Shown here piece by piece: positions 39,101 through 46,993 of a stretch of DNA of 64,000 nucleotides (position 1 is its first letter; the number at the start of each line of letters is the position of its first letter). This DNA is from Novipirellula caenicola. Lineage in GTDB: Bacteria; Planctomycetota; Planctomycetia; Pirellulales; Pirellulaceae. The position numbers were made by a program, and so were the translations under genes. The notes under the pieces were generated by a model that saw only the letters and a program-made list of their open reading frames with translations, had not been told where the DNA came from and did not search any database. The stretch covers positions 1 through 64,000 of the forward strand of contig NZ_BAABRO010000010.1 in NCBI RefSeq assembly GCF_039545035.1. The letters run 5' to 3'.

Positions 39101-40431
39101 ATGCGGTAGCGGCTAGCGGTTGGTCGATTGAACTTGCTCCGCTGCAACAGCAAAACCGGATCGCCAAAGTCATCGCTGCGGACACACGTGTGTTTCCGGG
39201 CCACCAGCGGATTGTCGTCATGACGCGGTTCGATTTGGTTCCGGGCTCATTGGATTGGGTCGATGTCGCGTTGCCCGAGGGAGCGACCTGTTTGGGCGCA
39301 TGGACGGCGAATCAGGCGGTCACTCCGACGATGGTATCCGAGCAGAATGATAAACCAATCGGCGAGAGTGCTGCGGAGAAAACGGACGGAAACCAAACTG
39401 GCAAAGCCGTGGGAAACAAAGACGATTCGCCATCGGATCCTCGACATGTCATCCGGTTACCGCTGTCGCTTTCCCGTCTCGCGCAAAGCGTTGAAGTGAT
39501 GTTTGATGTCCCATTGTCCCATGCCCGTCGTGGCGACTACGCGGCGACGATTTTGGGAATCCCGGTTAACGAAGCTTGGGTGTCGACCTATGCCCAATCG
39601 GGCGATCATGAAGCGGACCCGCCTGCATTGATCGAAACGCTTGTCAATCACGACGGCGAGCAACAGGTCTTGACGCCGGAACAAGTGCGTGCGGTGATGG
39701 TTCAGCGTCGAGGATTATCGCTAGCGGCATCGATCGTGCAAATGATTAACGATTCGAGCGACATCCTGGCGGAACGCCCCACCGCCGAATCGACCACTTG
39801 GATTCGCCCAATGATCGCGCGTTACGAAGACTTGGCGACCGAAGCCGGTTTTCCGGTGGAATGGATTTCGCCGGCTACTTCCGATGACAATGAAAAGGAA
39901 GGGGCATCCGAAGAGGCTGGCAGTGCGAAGTTGAAAGTGGCATCGCTGCCGAAGACGTCGGATCAACAATCGTTTCTTGCCGACGAGGTGATTCCCGGGC
40001 TAGCTAGCTGGGAGAAGCTAAATGCCGAGATGTTGGTACATGTCAAACGATATTCGAGTGGATCGATCGAGATTCCCTTCCTGTTTTCGAATCGAGCGAA
40101 TTTGAAAGGATACCGGTTACAACAGATCCAGCGTGTGGGCGATCAAGCGGTATTGTCGCCGTTTGTGCCCGCCGATCCGAATGAAACCTATCTGAAGGCG
40201 ATCATTACCAACACGATTTCGTTGTTGGCTGCGATTGCGATCTTGATCCTGTTATGGCCACTGAAACCTTATTTCAATACGGTCGTTTCCTACCCGGCAT
40301 TCTGGCTGTGTCTTGTCGCGATCTGCGGTTTCTTTGTCGCGCCGATTCCGGTTGCGGCTAGTTTATTGTTGGTCGCCATTTCGGCTCCGGCGCTTCCCCA
40401 CAAACCGTTTGGTCGACGCATGATGCGTTGA
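33172..40431 (+). CDS. Giant exported/membrane protein of unknown function
   Basis: 2419 residues, starting with GTG in a GTGA overlap with the previous gene. The signal peptide is MTRSVWLCILAMVVTLAVSP ending near SSAQ, then an acidic Ser/Asp/Asn-rich linker of about 100 residues. Beta-rich regions fill the rest apart from three hydrophobic zones. These are two or three helices near 1109-1185, a second signal-like segment VIALAALLSLACAVASAQE near 1218-1238, and terminal helices near 2341-2400. Basic residues GRRMMR end the chain. No enzymatic motif was recognised. The two-part layout resembles the protein at 17434-21588. Confidence 0.75.
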   Translation: MTRSVWLCILAMVVTLAVSPTSSAQDSPIADPPVNSAASENEINAASDVDPLAEPAGEPGSNDTAGANEAMADSDSADAESVSNDPSAPNTDKSDKSESDANEPKGEENAGEEPAAATNPLAVLPDRLPDGSRLRPIALFHSQLTELVPDNFQPISVLRLKEAIDLASSLVPDDNASRLRHALYVIELDGNTLVSERSVLDIQCDDKGIVRRRLGRVNLAIHSTARNGNVNNTSAIPRLESLPDGDLMAVVDGDTSLAFSWSLKSSTQGLVKQFDLRLPASPQTRIILQVPKGIAVDSLDGVVRLSPSPPPELELSARGVDSRYYIIDAGGLSRVRLITTREGSRENPRDLLVRNQYTQYAIDTSRVVWTHQAILQLHVPDRLPSMIVGDSAITSIAINAVETPFSTTEIADGVNRIDISPPSGSLPLSDNPTSITIKGQSVWQESDGWCDLPQPHFLVKGIVVSEVISKVDLTMSNPLRVIQWQLPDGWTMSTETPDDEENLQISASGPPFTLDESVIKHFASSGESAAVTSDDRDDAESSSPELADGLPAWSKVRIAKASPLRDSSTVMNLSLADGLITATTRMRVRMDPQRVEPIRIELQRGWSLQSITLVGSGRVIETPAINAATSQFTIWPEASDVFDSELQIQATGQSRIIQADPQIIVPRSWFLRFVDVQGEFIAAVTPPANLDWSSQMSLLSQRIKRSDIDQPFRDFIEPANKNAMYLRCPTGRTPTLVLQPPSVAFDVSTAMAIRLIGDEVLEDLVIEMSTTNPSPQTITVQTGPNHDRPALSWSLRQSDGGSAISLPASNVLLERPDSDGVYTIDVSQWNLRGKRLVGRRRYPLAGDMSIRLPVIPNATSQTSEVLIGDGMIVKQSDDSVLRVPIDANFRLDELIDGRRSSEDSPSANSEDAAEGPAKPATSSPDVPSVATNPANAIKTRLRYDAVDQPSLTIAKTQANPNINIVWNQDVTLVASSHGTDRVEAILRVTASKPLRIDYDSDLQLVSVEQNGVAMSSIDLTSRPVVIQPVQPIKSQQLRLIWSRQQVYRTWWRKCTMPSIDVDAVVMQAESHVRASSDSFLPKILLAETPEMKPQSTLSLDAGSEILLVRRNNALAIGWLAAMLVFAFCWMTARRSLYLNLMIVLLMAMMAGWWWPWHWITIGWFLIPAIMGALLVSTLRWKAFTEFRSERRRQLEELELESQRSQEQATEFSVTTPSVIALAALLSLACAVASAQETGASATDTKSTASNSPMVPSVDLLVPVDKDGNLVGDKLYIPRELKSSLLALSSRSQPEEARFQSASYRLRVESDEDSLRPGALLLDADYIIHTDRATDRIILPFAPETIRRIELVQDEQDRIVQFVEAAADEVVASVPLGDRFRLRVTLIPDWMASENKGQLTVSLPPVSSSRLTVEGSGTLDRVRILGTTGQLISQRQLQIWTAELGPISKLAIEIEFTKGTATTSSLPLRRRYWLHAGKSHTTVECQVEPTYAVSAGDTVSLLIRDSLMPTVVSTSWEIRQTDSLSPTRRQVTMAALLDSPGPIQLLWTLPSRISQADSFEDAVSMVIPDVVPTTSGDSEPAWVGINSDPGIRVLPVTREPLDALTDDQFLAVWSGYRGSKPDRTFVAFGQLPSFQLISIPSRRSTISQTHQVHIAVDALEIRYQAEIVHQGKSSQRWILKLPAGVSLRQLNIDGQPSDARPLVSKSFTEVMLGDLSNQTTSVVDVIAVSNLPSNGRFTLPRLTLSPSSETTDRYFITRDQSLDVRIATRPPKEFVERNTTGDLAHLAKGWVPVAGYEFDSSVVGDAMKIPSMVLRTSVRPTRFDANQLITLSWSEGRWSMQSLTRFGPGKLPDFIDIQVPTRWCESLDVSSAARWSRQPANDVSNQLIRVSCDEQVRKSRVISIQGTLASSDKSRVSVPSIQILGEGKRTVHVSVPSRLTNEPIRWRSSSVRAAELPPFWVAITQQKELELSGPRATYAVAASGWSIELAPLQQQNRIAKVIAADTRVFPGHQRIVVMTRFDLVPGSLDWVDVALPEGATCLGAWTANQAVTPTMVSEQNDKPIGESAAEKTDGNQTGKAVGNKDDSPSDPRHVIRLPLSLSRLAQSVEVMFDVPLSHARRGDYAATILGIPVNEAWVSTYAQSGDHEADPPALIETLVNHDGEQQVLTPEQVRAVMVQRRGLSLAASIVQMINDSSDILAERPTAESTTWIRPMIARYEDLATEAGFPVEWISPATSDDNEKEGASEEAGSAKLKVASLPKTSDQQSFLADEVIPGLASWEKLNAEMLVHVKRYSSGSIEIPFLFSNRANLKGYRLQQIQRVGDQAVLSPFVPADPNETYLKAIITNTISLLAAIAILILLWPLKPYFNTVVSYPAFWLCLVAICGFFVAPIPVAASLLLVAISAPALPHKPFGRRMMR

Positions 40432-40465
40432 TGATCCATCTTGCGATTGATTTGGGTGGGCGCGT

Positions 40466-40503
40466 AAAAACGGCTCGCTTTGGAGATCCAAGGCAAGCCG
40501 TTT
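40466..40503 (-). terminator. Rho-independent terminator of the RRM gene
   Basis: On the minus strand the hairpin AAACGGCT-TGCCTTGG / CCAAAGCG-AGCCGTTT has a small loop and runs into TTTTT. It lies about 70 bp beyond the RRM stop codon, between two convergent genes. Confidence 0.75.
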
Positions 40504-40573
40504 GAGAATACGATTTTTGTGACGCTTAGGCTCTGCAAACAGGGCCGTCGGTCACGAGTCCATCGGAGACGTC

Positions 40574-40972
40574 TTAGTAACGATCGCCGCGGCCACCGCC
40601 ACTGCGACCACCGCCGCCGCCACCACCGTAGCCGCCGCGACCACCGCCGCCGCCACCGCCACCGTAGCCGCCGCGACCACCGCCGCCGCCGCCACCATAA
40701 CCACCACGTCCGCCGCCACGATCTTCACGCGGGCGAGCTTCATTGACTGTCAATGAACGACCTTCATGTTCTTTTTCGTGCAGTCCAGTGATAGCAGCTT
40801 GAGCTTCAGCATCGCTGCTCATCTCAACAAAGCCAAAGCCTTTGCTCCGGCCGCTATCGCGATCAGTGATGACCTGGGCGCTTTCAACCGTGCCAAACTC
40901 AGAAAACAAGTTTTCCAGGTCAGAACTTGAGACACTAAAGCTCAAGTTTCCACAATACAATTTCCTTCCCAA
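40574..40972 (-). CDS. Glycine-rich RRM RNA-binding protein (TTG start)
   Basis: 132 residues. The RRM fold is clear: RNP2-like KLYCGNLSF at the N terminus and RNP1-like SKGFGFVEM about 40 residues later, with FGTVESAQVITDRDSG between. The last 45 residues are low-complexity RGGYGGGGGGG repeats ending RGDRY, as in cold-inducible bacterial RNA-binding proteins. I chose the TTG at 40972-40970 because a strong AGGAG (40980-40984) lies 7 bp upstream and the RRM then begins at residue 3. The ATG at 41077 would add 35 unrelated residues. Single-gene unit with its own terminator. Confidence 0.88.
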   Translation of the reverse strand: MGRKLYCGNLSFSVSSSDLENLFSEFGTVESAQVITDRDSGRSKGFGFVEMSSDAEAQAAITGLHEKEHEGRSLTVNEARPREDRGGGRGGYGGGGGGGRGGYGGGGGGGGRGGYGGGGGGGRSGGGRGDRY

Positions 40973-40984
40973 CGCTAAACTCCT

Positions 40985-41511
40985 GTGCAAGGATTGACCG
41001 CCCGCCGTTGGAAGTTGCGGGCATAAAAGACTGCGGCCTATTTGGAGACCTACCAAGTGGGACGGACGAAACTGCACGCCCCGGCCTAAATCCGGCTACG
41101 AGCTGCACGATCAACCAACCAACCACGATTCAATTTACCGTATTAAACAGCCGCGTATAGCCCAAAGTCTCTCTGGAAATCGCCCCAGAGTGCCAAAATA
41201 TCGTAAAAATTTGCCCCGCACTGGCTGCCGACCCAGCACGCCAAAATGCAAAAACGACCGTCCTTAGCGAGGCGGATTTTGATTAAGCCAGCAAAACAGA
41301 CGCCTCGCTGCTGATCCGCTTTGCCACGTTACAATTAATCCACTTTCTTGATTTCTCACTGTGGACACAGCCAATTTGCATCGACGATTAACGTTCTCGC
41401 CCGGCAAATGCGTCGTCAAACCGGTTGTAACAATGAAATGCAGCGACCTGTTTTTGTTGTCACAATCAACCATCCCACCACGCCGCCGACGCTCTCGCCA
41501 GGACGGTTGGG
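40985..41511. other. Long leader region of the RRM gene
   Basis: About 530 bp upstream of the RRM gene on the minus strand, with the stop of the nucleotidyltransferase gene on its far side. It must contain the RRM promoter and probably a long 5' leader, but I could not fix a convincing -35/-10 pair. Confidence 0.35.
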
Positions 41512-42876
41512 TTACCACTGTGTCGCCCGGACTTCGGCAATGGCTTCCTCACGCGTCGTTAGTTCGCCATCGAGTTGCCGGCGGCGAAGTTCACGCAGTA
41601 TCTTTGTGTACACTGGGCCCGCTGGGATTTCCAGCTTTGCCAGATCGCTGCCATTGAGTAGCGGCGGCGGGTCCAACACATCCGCAGGAAGTTGCAACGC
41701 TTCTTTGACTCGCCGGATCCCTTCATCCCCCAGCCCTTCGGCGGCTGCAAAATCACTTGCCACGTCGAGCACAAAGGCGGCATCACGATCCGTCAAAATG
41801 GGTTGGATCTTTGACCACGGGACTTGATGTGCAATCGCTAGTCGCGGGGCGGTTCTCAGCGCCGTGGTCACAATCCGAACCTCTTCGTTCGATAGTTTCC
41901 ACCGCTCGGTGATTGCTTTGAGTGCGGCGTTGGCCGCTGGGCTGGCCAGCAAAAGGATTGCTAGCGCGACGGGAAAGTCACGCGGACGACGTTTTTGAAA
42001 AAACTGTGCAATCCGAGCATGGTCCATCTGCAAAAGTTCCGGCAGCACGTGTTGCGCCAATTGAAGCTCGCGAAGATAGTCCAGCCCCGACAGTAGATGC
42101 TCCGAAGCCATGCAGCGTCGCATTTCAACACCGATGCGTTCTCCGCTGACGACTTCGATTTCGCCAGCATTTTCGGCGATGGCATTGGCGGTTTCAGCGT
42201 CAATTTGAAAGCTGATCGTGGTGGCAAAGCGAACCGCCCGTAACATCCTCAACTTGTCTTCGGCGAATCGTTGACGAGGATCCCCGATCGTCCTCAGCAG
42301 TGAACGATTAAGGTCTTCGCGGCCGCCGACGTAGTCGATGATCTGAGATTCCACCGGATCAAAGAACAGTCCGTTGATGGTGAAATCGCGACGCAGCGCA
42401 TCTGCCTCGGCGTTTCCAAAGTGAACGCTATCGGGACGTCGTCCATCAAGGTAAACGCCGTCGCTGCGAAAGGTTGCCACTTCGGTCGGTTCGACCTTTT
42501 CGACGCTCGCTTGCCGTGAATCGCCCGGCGACGCACTGCGGCGGTCGGGCAACACTCCCATCACTCCGAAACTGGCTCCGAATGCGAGCGTCCGCTTGCG
42601 GCCGAACACGTCGCGGATGGCGTCGGGCGTTGCATCGGTCGCGACGTCATAGTCCTTGGGCGATTTCCCCAACAACGCATCGCGGACGCTGCCACCAGCT
42701 AGGTACGCGGTAAAGCCGGCTTCGCGTAAGCGGTTGATAATCCGGATCGCTTCTTGGGCGGGGGGACTGGAAAAATCAAAATCGTAGCGGGTGCGAATGG
42801 GGTTCAATAAATCGTTGCAATGGTGACAGTGAAACAGCCGTGATGGGATCCGTTGGGCGTGCAAAAACAGCCCCAA
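41512..42876 (-). CDS. CCA tRNA nucleotidyltransferase / poly(A) polymerase family protein
   Basis: 454 residues, class II nucleotidyltransferase. The catalytic signature is AGGSVRDALLGKSPKDYDVA with the metal-binding DYD, followed by RRDFTINGLFFDP and EDKLRMLRAVRFATTISFQID, as in CCA-adding enzymes and PcnB. An insert in the head domain (DRRSASPGDSRQASVEKVEP) lengthens the catalytic part. The N terminus has a C-x-x-C pair in FHCHHCND that may be an extension or signal a later start. CCA addition fits the tRNA-Leu above, which does not encode CCA, but PcnB activity cannot be excluded. Confidence 0.85.
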   Translation of the reverse strand: MGLFLHAQRIPSRLFHCHHCNDLLNPIRTRYDFDFSSPPAQEAIRIINRLREAGFTAYLAGGSVRDALLGKSPKDYDVATDATPDAIRDVFGRKRTLAFGASFGVMGVLPDRRSASPGDSRQASVEKVEPTEVATFRSDGVYLDGRRPDSVHFGNAEADALRRDFTINGLFFDPVESQIIDYVGGREDLNRSLLRTIGDPRQRFAEDKLRMLRAVRFATTISFQIDAETANAIAENAGEIEVVSGERIGVEMRRCMASEHLLSGLDYLRELQLAQHVLPELLQMDHARIAQFFQKRRPRDFPVALAILLLASPAANAALKAITERWKLSNEEVRIVTTALRTAPRLAIAHQVPWSKIQPILTDRDAAFVLDVASDFAAAEGLGDEGIRRVKEALQLPADVLDPPPLLNGSDLAKLEIPAGPVYTKILRELRRRQLDGELTTREEAIAEVRATQW

Positions 42877-42937
42877 TCGACACGGTCCCTCAAGACCTCC
42901 GATTGTGGCTAAAGCCGATCTTGGGTAAAAGCACGGT

Positions 42938-43372
42938 ATGAGTCATTTCAAGCAAAGAATCGGAAAAAAGCGAGGTGTCGTGGGAGTGATCTTCCGCGAC
43001 GAAAAATTATTGATCATCCGTCGTTCGCTTACGGTGACGGCCCCGGGCAAGCTCTGTCTGCCCGGCGGGACGATCGAAAAAGGAGAGACCGAAGAGTTCG
43101 CGTTGGTTCGCGAAATGCAAGAAGAACTTACGATTGATGTCTCGCCCGTGCGCTTGGTCTGGCGGAGCGTTACCCCGTGGGGGACAACGCTGGCGTGGTG
43201 GTTGGCACACCTTGATGCCGACGTAACCCCGGTTCCCAATCCCGACGAGGTTTCCGAATATCGCTGGATGAACAGCGACGATATCTGTGCCGCGCGTGAG
43301 ATGCTGCCGAGCTTGCCCGAGTTCATTCAAGCCGTGCGGGCTCGCGAAGTTGAACTCGATTTCGCGTTCTAA
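42938..43372 (+). CDS. NUDIX hydrolase
   Basis: A 144-residue NUDIX-fold protein. The box reads GGTIEKGETEEFALVREMQEEL, matching G-x5-E-x7-R-E-x2-E-E. Upstream RRSLTVTAPGKLCLPGG and downstream WWLAHLDADVTPVPNPDEVSEYRWM are usual for small MutT-like enzymes that hydrolyse nucleoside diphosphate derivatives. The substrate is not deducible. It is divergent from the nucleotidyltransferase gene by 61 bp, so the two promoters share a short region. Confidence 0.88.
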   Translation: MSHFKQRIGKKRGVVGVIFRDEKLLIIRRSLTVTAPGKLCLPGGTIEKGETEEFALVREMQEELTIDVSPVRLVWRSVTPWGTTLAWWLAHLDADVTPVPNPDEVSEYRWMNSDDICAAREMLPSLPEFIQAVRAREVELDFAF

Positions 43373-43466
43373 TGTTCGCGATGCAAAATCGACTTGCCAT
43401 ACTGGGACGCAAGCAAGCCTGCAGACTAACAGCAACGCTGGCTAGCCGCGGGCAAACTTAGTTTGC

Positions 43467-43493
43467 AGCAAACCGATGTCGTTTCGGTTTGCT
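43467..43493. terminator. Candidate hairpin terminator between convergent genes
   Basis: AGCAAACCG (43467-43475) pairs with CGGTTTGCT (43485-43493) over 9 bp. A smaller GCAAAC/GTTTGC hairpin lies just before it. It is placed between the NUDIX gene and the convergent large hypothetical gene. No clean T run, so the call is tentative. Confidence 0.4.
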
Positions 43494-43517
43494 CTTGGCT
43501 ATGCAACGAAAGCGATC

Positions 43518-46500
43518 CTAACGGGGACGCGTTGCGATGCGAGACGCGTCGCCTTCGCTGATCGATAATGCAACCCAGCCTTCGCGCAATTCCAATTGGC
43601 TGATCTGTAACCCATTGACACCGGGGTGGCGTGCCAATGCTTCGGTCGTCAACGGGAATCCGTGGTTTGGCGAAAGCACCTTGTTAAAGATCGCACGGAT
43701 TGGCAATCGCTCTCGCATCGACAAACTCGGACCACTGATGCTCAAGTGACCGTCACGTACCAGCGTCGCATGCAGCCCATCGACTTGCGGGACATACGCC
43801 GCACGCACGATGAAACGTCGCAGATCAAACGACTCGCCACGTGTCAATCGGACGATCCGCAGCGTTAGCCAAAGTTTGCCATCTTCGATCTCGACCGTGA
43901 TCGGTCGAGTCTTGGCAAATTGAATCATCACATCATTGGGAATGTCTTCAGGGATCGTCGGTGTTTCTTTGCCGAACAACACCATTCCTTCGTGAATCAT
44001 TTCCGAGATCAAGCGAGGACGATCGCGTGGGACCAATTGCTCAAGCGTGTTGTTCATGGTTGATTGATGCACCTGAACGCTCATTAAACTGTCTCGCAGT
44101 GCACGCGGACGCGGCGTGTGGGCACCGAGCTGCCAATCGCCCGCCAACCGGTAGCGTGCCAACAAACGTTCGTTCGTGGTTTGCATATCAGCGACCTGCG
44201 GATCCAATCGCAATGCTCCAAGTGGCCCAAGCACCATTTTCGATAGATTGCGTGCCGACTCGTTAATTTGGTCATCAACGCGTTGATCAATTTCGCCGCC
44301 GACTTGCTCGCGAACCTTTTCTTGAGCAATCCGGTTCGAGATCGGCTCGAGCGAGTCGTAGCGTGATTCGGCGATGCTGCGGACAAGTGCGCCGATCAAT
44401 GGCCAATTGTCATAATCGGTCTCGATGCCTTGCAATCGGTTTTCACCGCGTACATCCACCCACGAATCACCGAGTTGAACGCCGTCCGGAGTGATTTCGA
44501 TTGGCGTTGTCGCTCGGAAGTCGGCGTCACCGTGCGTTCGCAAGGCGACGGGGCCATTGAATCCGACCGACTGCGTACGCACATTGCCGGTCGTTTGCAG
44601 ATCGAGCTGCCAATGGTTGGGCGACGGTAACAATTGAACGCTCAACTTGCTTTGTACATGGCTGGTGCCACGCACGCGGCTGCCCAGCATCTGCGTTCGC
44701 ACGGGAATCGTTTGTGGATCGATTGTCGGTAACATGCGCTGCAGCATCGCTTGGCTGATCGCAAGACGCACATTGGCGTTGCGGTAGTGCGAATCGATTG
44801 CCGCAGCGACTTGCACGGCAACGGGGTTGTCGGCGTGGCGAAGCGTTTGGACGGCCTCGGCAATTTCAAGCGAGACAGTGTCGATTTCGTTGGACTCTTG
44901 ATGCTCGATCTGGTTCAGCAAGCTGGCGTAGTCCACGGCTCCTCGCGTCCAGGGACGGACGGCGACGGCAAGTTGTTCGACCGCATCGTTTGCGAGCCAT
45001 TCGCGATGCTCGGGGTGCAAGCCGTGCCAGCGCAGACGTGCCAGGAATCGCTTGGCCAACATCGCACGGTCTTCGTTGGACGAACCGGTGGCCGCATTTT
45101 CAATCGCATCAAGCAACAGGAAACGGGCCCAACCTTCGGCATCCCCGGTCTCGTCGAGGATTTGCCGGACGTTGGCGACGAACTCGCTTGCATCGACGTC
45201 CGCTTCCAAAATGCTCCGCGATGCGAGCGTTTGTGTGTCACCACGTTGGGTCAGCTGCCAAATCGGTTGCCACACCGCCACACGCCGCTCGATTGCAAAG
45301 CAGGCATACAAAAATCGAATTTGGATTTCGCGGGTCGCCATCAATTCGGCGGTCTGGCGGCCCTCGCTTCGAAGTCGGTCGAGCGATTCAATCAGATCAC
45401 CCGCACGCATGTCGCCAAGTCGAGGAAGCGTCCTCAGTTCGCGAAGCGTTTCTTGAACGGCGTGAGTCCACTGCGAAACCGCCGCCAATTCTTGCTGACG
45501 CAGCGCCGTCATTGCGTGGTCGGCTTCTGCTTCGGTCTTTGAATATTCGGCCAGCAGTTCGAGCTGATGATCCAAGCTGGTAGTCACAGGCCAACCGGCA
45601 GGACTGAGCTGGTGCGATCGACGGTCCGGCTGGAATACCGACGTTGGTTGTTGTGACGACTCAGTCTCGTTGGTTTGGTCCTGCCCTGAGATCACCTCGG
45701 GGGCATGAGGATCCAGCGCGGCCCGCGGGCTGATTTTTGCCAGCACGGAAATCGATTTTGGCAGAATCGACTCGCGGGGATTCGATGCAGTTGTCTGCGG
45801 AAGTGTCGCCGTCGGCTGCCGCGAAGCCACTGGCGATGGCGCCGCCGCGTTTAAAACCACTTCGTTACCGCGAACACGCGAGTAATCGACATCGGGCGAG
45901 AGGGTTGCGAGTTCGTCGTACGAATGTGCTAGCGATGCATCGTCCTGAGCGGCGAGGGTGGGGACGGCCGCATCGTGGCCAGCTAGTTCTTGTTGTTCTT
46001 CGCGAATCGGTGCCACCAACCGCTTTTCACTTTCCGCCACTTCTCGGGCCGCGTCGACGCTGGCGTCTGCATCGGCGTCGACGATGACTGTATTTGTTTC
46101 GCCCAACGCGAGGTTGCCGGTTGTGGCGTCGTCGTTTTTGGGTTCGAAAGCAAACGAGTCGAATTGATTCGCCGCTTCGTCTCTCATCTTCTCGGTCAGC
46201 TGATCACTGGGGCGCTCGGGTGTCGCTGGCACAGACGGCGCCGCGGGTTCGTCCTCGGGCAGCTCGGTTGGCAGCTCGCTCGTGGCAATCGAAGCGGTTG
46301 GCGAAATTAGTTCGCGTTCGAGCCGCAGTGGCAATCGCATTCCACGCGTTCCATGCTCGGCTCGTTCCACCACGTCGACGGCGACATCGGGAGGCGAAAT
46401 TTGGCTGTGCAAGACGTTGATCTGGCTGGTCTTTGCGGTTGCTTCGGTTCGTGAAACCGGCTGCACAACTGGCCCGGAAACGGACTTGCCCATCAACATT

Positions 46501-46688
46501 GCCGAATCGTCCGTGATGCCATCGGTTCGTGATCCGGCTTTCGCGTCCGCGTGGGGCGATACCAGGCCTCGAGCCCTCGTGGTAAACTCGCTCAACGACG
46601 GAATGGTTCCAATCCACGACAGCGATAGAACCGTGATTGAAGTAAGCAGGGGCCAGAAAACCAGGGATCTTTTGACGTCTTTACGCAT
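43518..46688 (-). CDS. Large hypothetical protein with N-terminal membrane anchor or signal
   Basis: About 1056 residues from the ATG at 46688. The N terminus MRKDVKRSLVFWPLLTSITV holds a basic start and one hydrophobic helix. About 300 acidic, Ala/Thr/Pro-rich residues that look disordered come next. The middle and C-terminal parts are more regular, with helical segments near SQWTHAVQETLRELRTLP and a beta-rich end containing DGVQLGDSWVDVRGENRL and DVMIQFAKTRPITVEIEDGK. No known domain was recognised. The frame is open to 46757. It is convergent with the NUDIX gene. Confidence 0.68.
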   Translation of the reverse strand: MRKDVKRSLVFWPLLTSITVLSLSWIGTIPSLSEFTTRARGLVSPHADAKAGSRTDGITDDSAMLMGKSVSGPVVQPVSRTEATAKTSQINVLHSQISPPDVAVDVVERAEHGTRGMRLPLRLERELISPTASIATSELPTELPEDEPAAPSVPATPERPSDQLTEKMRDEAANQFDSFAFEPKNDDATTGNLALGETNTVIVDADADASVDAAREVAESEKRLVAPIREEQQELAGHDAAVPTLAAQDDASLAHSYDELATLSPDVDYSRVRGNEVVLNAAAPSPVASRQPTATLPQTTASNPRESILPKSISVLAKISPRAALDPHAPEVISGQDQTNETESSQQPTSVFQPDRRSHQLSPAGWPVTTSLDHQLELLAEYSKTEAEADHAMTALRQQELAAVSQWTHAVQETLRELRTLPRLGDMRAGDLIESLDRLRSEGRQTAELMATREIQIRFLYACFAIERRVAVWQPIWQLTQRGDTQTLASRSILEADVDASEFVANVRQILDETGDAEGWARFLLLDAIENAATGSSNEDRAMLAKRFLARLRWHGLHPEHREWLANDAVEQLAVAVRPWTRGAVDYASLLNQIEHQESNEIDTVSLEIAEAVQTLRHADNPVAVQVAAAIDSHYRNANVRLAISQAMLQRMLPTIDPQTIPVRTQMLGSRVRGTSHVQSKLSVQLLPSPNHWQLDLQTTGNVRTQSVGFNGPVALRTHGDADFRATTPIEITPDGVQLGDSWVDVRGENRLQGIETDYDNWPLIGALVRSIAESRYDSLEPISNRIAQEKVREQVGGEIDQRVDDQINESARNLSKMVLGPLGALRLDPQVADMQTTNERLLARYRLAGDWQLGAHTPRPRALRDSLMSVQVHQSTMNNTLEQLVPRDRPRLISEMIHEGMVLFGKETPTIPEDIPNDVMIQFAKTRPITVEIEDGKLWLTLRIVRLTRGESFDLRRFIVRAAYVPQVDGLHATLVRDGHLSISGPSLSMRERLPIRAIFNKVLSPNHGFPLTTEALARHPGVNGLQISQLELREGWVALSISEGDASRIATRPR

Positions 46689-46993
46689 CCCGATCTCATC
46701 TTGAATTAGCGGGAGAAGTGAACAAGGACGGCCGTGTGCTGGGCGATTGCCAACCATGGCAATTCTGTACGGCCGTTGTAGACTAGCATCGGCGATCCAA
46801 TCGGCTCAGTTCACAATGCTCTTTCGATCGCTACAAAAAGACGAGAAGTCGCCATTCCCCCCAACCCGTAGGAGTGGTTTTTATGTACTATTTTGCGAAT
46901 TCAAGTTCGTGTTGGCTCGAAAGCGTAAATTTGCTATCAGTACGCTAAATTGCCTTGCCAATCATCCTGTTTTTCGAGACACCGTTTCGCGAC
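46689..46993. other. Divergent intergenic region before fcl
   Basis: About 305 bp that should hold promoters for the large hypothetical gene and for fcl. The right half is AT-richer (for example around 46880-46950). No further feature found. Confidence 0.4.

Noticed and set aside
40480-40746. Arg/His-rich 88-residue plus-strand frame
   Set aside because: It is the reverse of the glycine-rich coding repeats of the RRM gene and its terminator.
44751-45583. Two plus-strand frames of about 260 residues
   Set aside because: Both lie antisense inside the large hypothetical gene 43518-46688. They overlap each other in different frames and show no signal or motif.
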